64,000 bases of DNA from Phytohabitans aurantiacus (lineage in GTDB: Bacteria > Actinomycetota > Actinomycetes > Mycobacteriales > Micromonosporaceae): NCBI RefSeq assembly GCF_027923225.1, contig NZ_BSDI01000012.1, forward strand, positions 1 to 64,000. Reading direction: 5' to 3'. Every line of letters starts with the position of its first letter. Position 1 is the stretch's first letter. The notes below the pieces were generated by a model that saw only the letters and a program-made list of their open reading frames with translations, did not search any database and was not told the DNA's origin. Positions 61,019 to 64,000 of the stretch are shown piece by piece. Position numbers and translations under genes: made by a program.

Positions 61019-61103
61019 CGGAGGATACGAGATTCGAACTCGTGAGGGGTCTCCCCCAACACGCTTTCCAAGCGTGCGCCCTAGGCCTCTAGGCGAATCC
61101 TCC
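61019..61103 (-). tRNA. tRNA-Ser (anticodon GGA)
   Basis: On the minus strand: acceptor GGAGGAT/ATCCTCC with discriminator G, anticodon arm CACGC-TTGGAAA-GCGTG giving GGA, long variable arm, T arm ACGAG-TTCGAAT-CTCGT. No CCA encoded. Confidence 0.97.
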
Positions 61104-61164
61104 GCCGGACACGATACATGTACGCCCCGAGGGGGTGCGCGACAGGACTACCGGTACAGTAGGT

Positions 61165-61258
61165 GGCGCCCCTCGTGCGGCGTACACCTCGTGAACCTCC
61201 CCAGGGCCGGAAGGCAGCAAGGATAAGCGGGCTCTGACGGGTGCACGGGGGGCCTCTT
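61165..61258 (+). ncRNA. ffs: SRP RNA, bacterial small (4.5S-type)
   Basis: The conserved apical domain CCAGGGCCGGAAGGCAGCAA, followed by AAGCGGGCTCTGACGG, is present, and the ends pair (GGCGCCCCTCGTGC with GCACGGGGGGCC). It forms the RNA core of signal recognition particle with Ffh. Placement directly before dnaX is the usual actinobacterial synteny. End positions are approximate. Confidence 0.92.
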
Positions 61259-61328
61259 TGTGTCACACCCCGGTGGCAACGTGCCAGGCAGCCGAGGAGA
61301 ATGGCGCGGTCGAGAGGAGGCGGCGAGA

Positions 61329-63593
61329 GTGGCACTGGCGCTCTACCGCAAGTACCGGCCGCGCACCTTTGCCGAGGTCATCGGCCAGGAGCACGTTACC
61401 GAGCCGCTGTCGCAGGCGCTGCGCAGTGGGAGGCTGCACCACGCCTACCTCTTCTCCGGGCCGCGTGGCTGTGGCAAGACGAGCAGCGCCCGCATCCTGG
61501 CCCGCTCGCTCAACTGTGAGCAGGGGCCGACGCCCGAGCCGTGTGGCAAGTGTGAGTCTTGCAAGGCGTTGGCGACCGACGGTGCTGGCTCGATCGACGT
61601 CATCGAGATCGACGCGGCCAGCCACGGTGGCGTCGATGACGCTCGTGAGCTGCGTGAGCGGGCGTTCTTCGCGCCGGCCACCAGTCGATACAAGATCTAT
61701 GTCATCGACGAGGCGCACATGGTCTCGTCCGCGGGCTTCAACGCGCTGCTCAAGCTGGTTGAGGAGCCGCCCGACTACGTCAAGTTCATCTTCGCGACGA
61801 CCGAGCCGGAAAAGGTGCTCGGCACGATCAAGTCGCGCACGCATCATTATCCCTTCCGGCTGATTCCGCCGGGGGTCCTCCGGCCCTACCTGGAGCAGCT
61901 CTGCGCGGCGGAGGGGGCCAAGGTCGAGTCGGCGGTGTTTCCGCTGGTGGTGCGCGCCGGTGGGGGCAGTGCCCGAGACACCCTGTCGGTGCTTGACCAG
62001 CTCATCGCTGGTGCTGGGCCGGAGGGGGTCACCTACGCACGTGCGGTGTCGCTGCTGGGCGTCACCGACGTGGCGCTGATCGACGAGATGTGCGACGCGT
62101 TGGCGGCCGGCGATGGTGCGGCGGCGTACGCGACGATCGACCGGGTGGCCGAGGCTGGCCACGATCCGCGGCGGTTCGCGTCTGACCTGCTTGAGCGGTT
62201 GCGCGATCTGATCGTGCTGCAGCAGGTGCCCGACGCGGTGTCCAAGGGGCTGATCGACGGGCCGTCCGACCAGATGGAGCGGATGGTGGCCCAGTCGCAG
62301 CGGCTCGGGCAGGCGACGCTCTCGCGATGCGCCGACATTGTCCACAATGGTCTGGTTGAGATGCGCGGCACGACGGCGCCGCGGCTCCTGCTGGAGCTGA
62401 TCACCGCTCGCATGTTGCTGCCGGGTGCCGACCCGGGCGACAGCGGCGTGCTCCAGCGGCTGGAGCAGATGGAGCGCCGGCTTGCGGGCGGTGCCGGTGT
62501 GCCAGTACCAGTGCCGGCGCCGCCGCGACCAGCGGCGACCGAGCCCGCAAGGCCGGCCGACCCGCCGCCGGCCCCGAGGCCCACAGAGGCCGCGCCGGCC
62601 GCGAGCAGCCCAGCCACTAGCAGCCCAAGCCCGAGCGCGCCTCCGGCGGAAGCGCCGGCCGCGCAGGAAGCTCCGCGCCGCACCCCGCCGCCGGAAGCGG
62701 TCATGCCGGACCCGGCGACACCGGAGCCGGAGCGACCCGGCAGCAGCCCTCCTGGCCAGCTCGACGCCGCCGCCCTCCGGCGGTCGTGGAGCGAGGTCAT
62801 CGACATGGTCAACCATCGAAACAAGCGGATCGCGGCGCTGCTTCGCAACGCGACCGTGCGCGATCTCGATGGCAACGCGGTGGTGCTGACCTTCCAGTAC
62901 CCGGTACACGCGCAAATGGCGTCCAAGGAGGCCGCGGTCCTCGCCGACGCGGCCTACGAGGTCTTCGGGACGCGGTGGGAGTTCCGGTGTGAGGTGGCCG
63001 GCGACCAGCGCGCCGCCGCACCGACCTCGGCGCCGCCCGCAAGGTCTGCGCCGCCGCCGCGAAAGGCGGCACCTGTTCAGAAGCCTCAGGCGAGTCCCGC
63101 CATGGCGAAGGACGACGACTGGCCGGAGCCGGCGCGTCCGGGTGGGTCCGCGGCCGCCCAGCAGGCCCCGCCGTCCAAGGCACCGGCGGCCGCCGCGCCG
63201 CGATCGGTTCCCTCGAAGTCAGCCGCTGTCAAGACGGCCGACAGTGACTGGGCGGGTGAGCCGCCTTGGGATCCTGACTACGACGGACCCGCGGGACGGC
63301 AGGGCGGGCCCACGGGAAGGCAGAGCGGGCCAGCGGGGCAGGGCGGGCCCCCTGGAAGGCAGAGCGGGTCCGCGGGAAAGCCGGGCGGGGTCGCCGGAAA
63401 TCACGGCGGGCCTGCGGGCACGCAAGCGACAGGTGCCGCGGGTTCGAGCACGACCGTCTACGAAGGATTCGATCCCGGCGACGAGCCGACCGACGAGGTG
63501 GTCGACGAGCGCACCGCTCGCCAGAGCAGCGAGCAGCAGGCGATGCAGTTGCTGCAGGAGACGTTCGGCGCCGAAAAGATCGGCGAGGTTTAG
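61329..63593 (+). CDS. dnaX: DNA polymerase III subunit gamma/tau
   Basis: 754 residues. N-terminal ATPase: YRKYRPRTFAEVIGQEHV, Walker A GPRGCGKT (44-51), zinc-binding C4 module (CEQGPTPEPCGKCESCKA), DExx-like VIDEAHMV, sensor and lid regions. Then a Pro/Ala linker, tau-like domain III-V (WSEVIDMVNHRNKRIAALLRNATV) and a Gly/Gln-rich repeat (GPAGRQGGPTGRQSG...) before the acidic C-terminus. Clamp loader core. GTG 61329 has GAGGAGG eight bases upstream; the earlier GTG at 61260 overlaps SRP RNA. No slippery A-run is seen for a gamma frameshift. TTGTCCACA at 62338-62346 is an in-gene DnaA-box match. Confidence 0.97.
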   Translation: MALALYRKYRPRTFAEVIGQEHVTEPLSQALRSGRLHHAYLFSGPRGCGKTSSARILARSLNCEQGPTPEPCGKCESCKALATDGAGSIDVIEIDAASHGGVDDARELRERAFFAPATSRYKIYVIDEAHMVSSAGFNALLKLVEEPPDYVKFIFATTEPEKVLGTIKSRTHHYPFRLIPPGVLRPYLEQLCAAEGAKVESAVFPLVVRAGGGSARDTLSVLDQLIAGAGPEGVTYARAVSLLGVTDVALIDEMCDALAAGDGAAAYATIDRVAEAGHDPRRFASDLLERLRDLIVLQQVPDAVSKGLIDGPSDQMERMVAQSQRLGQATLSRCADIVHNGLVEMRGTTAPRLLLELITARMLLPGADPGDSGVLQRLEQMERRLAGGAGVPVPVPAPPRPAATEPARPADPPPAPRPTEAAPAASSPATSSPSPSAPPAEAPAAQEAPRRTPPPEAVMPDPATPEPERPGSSPPGQLDAAALRRSWSEVIDMVNHRNKRIAALLRNATVRDLDGNAVVLTFQYPVHAQMASKEAAVLADAAYEVFGTRWEFRCEVAGDQRAAAPTSAPPARSAPPPRKAAPVQKPQASPAMAKDDDWPEPARPGGSAAAQQAPPSKAPAAAAPRSVPSKSAAVKTADSDWAGEPPWDPDYDGPAGRQGGPTGRQSGPAGQGGPPGRQSGSAGKPGGVAGNHGGPAGTQATGAAGSSTTVYEGFDPGDEPTDEVVDERTARQSSEQQAMQLLQETFGAEKIGEV

Positions 63594-63637
63594 GGCCGCT
63601 AGGCTGGGCAGCGGTAACTGATACGGAGGAGACGGCG

Positions 63638-63970
63638 ATGCGTCCCGGTGGACAGCCCAACCTGCAACAGCTCATGAAGCAGGCGCAGAAGATGCAGCAG
63701 CAGCTCGCCGAGGCACAGGCCGAGCTGGCCGACGCCGAGCTGACCGGCACGGCCGGCGGTGGCCTGGTCACCGTGACGATCTCCGGTTCGGGTGAGATCA
63801 GGTCCGTGAAGATCGACCCCAAGGCGGTCGACCCCGACGACGTCGAGACCCTCGAAGACCTGGTGCTCGCGGCGGTGCACAACGCGAACGACGCCGTGCG
63901 CAAGCTGACCGAGGAGAAGATGGGCCCGGTCACCGGTGGCATGGGCGGCCTCGGCCTGCCTGGTTTCTGA
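63638..63970 (+). CDS. YbaB/EbfC nucleoid-associated protein
   Basis: 110 residues: NLQQLMKQAQKMQQQLAEAQ helical start, the VTVTISGSGEIRSVKIDPKAV sheet, and the EDLVLAAVHNANDAVRKLTEEKMG end of the YbaB family. DNA-binding dimer; conserved between dnaX and recR. GGAGGAGA ribosome site. Confidence 0.96.
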   Translation: MRPGGQPNLQQLMKQAQKMQQQLAEAQAELADAELTGTAGGGLVTVTISGSGEIRSVKIDPKAVDPDDVETLEDLVLAAVHNANDAVRKLTEEKMGPVTGGMGGLGLPGF

Positions 63971-63981
63971 GCGACCCCCCG

Positions 63982-64000
63982 ATGTACGAAGGTGCGATCC
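63982..64000 (+). CDS. recR: Recombination protein RecR, start only
   Basis: Six codons, MYEGAI, match the conserved RecR start, 12 bases after the ybaB stop in the expected dnaX-ybaB-recR order. The gene continues beyond the window. Confidence 0.8.

Noticed and set aside
61260..61328. Earlier GTG start for dnaX
   Set aside because: It would overlap the SRP RNA 3' end and add 23 residues not found at the conserved start; GTG 61329 has a proper ribosome site.
62338..62346. TTGTCCACA inside dnaX as a functional DnaA box
   Set aside because: It is one 9-mer within a well-conserved coding segment; chance occurrence is likely, so it was noted but not annotated separately.
63300..63420. Gly/Gln repeat at the dnaX 3' end as a frameshift or misassembly
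   Set aside because: The frame stays open through to a normal acidic tau C-terminus, and low-complexity linkers are usual there.

Overview
The window is GC-rich, gene-dense chromosomal DNA from a sporulating, filamentous actinobacterium, most likely Micromonosporaceae (inference). Supporting signs are a chaplin-type surface protein, an XRE/DUF397 regulator pair, a DUF6230-DUF6114 gene pair, TadA with its actinobacterial partner protein, HspR- and IdeR-type operators, many candidate leaderless starts, and the dnaX-ybaB-recR block with a small SRP RNA. No phage, IS element, transposase, integrase or CRISPR array is visible.

Layout. 0-3.4 kb: end of a chaplin gene, then an acyl-CoA carboxyltransferase/acyl-CoA dehydrogenase operon behind a palindromic operator. 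3.4-14.6 kb: a large XRE-NB-ARC-type regulator, divergent marR/yceI, a GCS2-type ligase, an MFS exporter with divergent tetR, and membrane or envelope proteins including a kinase-less PASTA protein. 14.7-20.2 kb: a small conserved gene, an XRE/DUF397 pair whose genes both carry a TTA leucine codon, a secreted subtilase, and a quinone oxidoreductase. 20.3-29.7 kb: four copies of an interspersed palindromic repeat, three tRNAs, an iron-regulated FhuF-like reductase, an XRE-peptide deformylase fusion, flavohemoglobin divergent from a PPOX/CPBP pair, and an EcsC-like protein with a histone-like tail. 29.7-43.7 kb: an FG-GAP protein, a complete sugar-type ABC importer operon, a large secreted repeat protein, DedA, Lon behind a HAIR element, and DUF6230-DUF6114. 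43.8-53.5 kb: a DUF885 peptidase, a DMT exporter, a PHP-domain protein with TyrA, a secreted propeller, an M23 lipoprotein, tadA and its partner, and a tetR/thioesterase pair. 53.5-59 kb: a two-component system divergent from a lipoprotein/adaptor/ABC/permease operon. 59-64 kb: DnaA-box sequences, deoD, two tRNA-Ser genes flanking an SRA-HNH endonuclease, SRP RNA, dnaX, ybaB and the start of recR.

Functional groupings: stress and envelope maintenance (Lon, DedA, M23, subtilase, two-component/ABC module), redox and iron handling (flavohemoglobin, FhuF, GCS2, quinone reductase), and local one-component regulation in which most regulators sit beside a palindromic site and a divergent or downstream target. 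The strongest candidates for something undescribed are the HTH/beta-domain/peptide deformylase fusion at 22.6-24.1 kb, the clustered palindromic repeat family at 20.3-29.7 kb, and the DnaA-box sequences at 59-61 kb.
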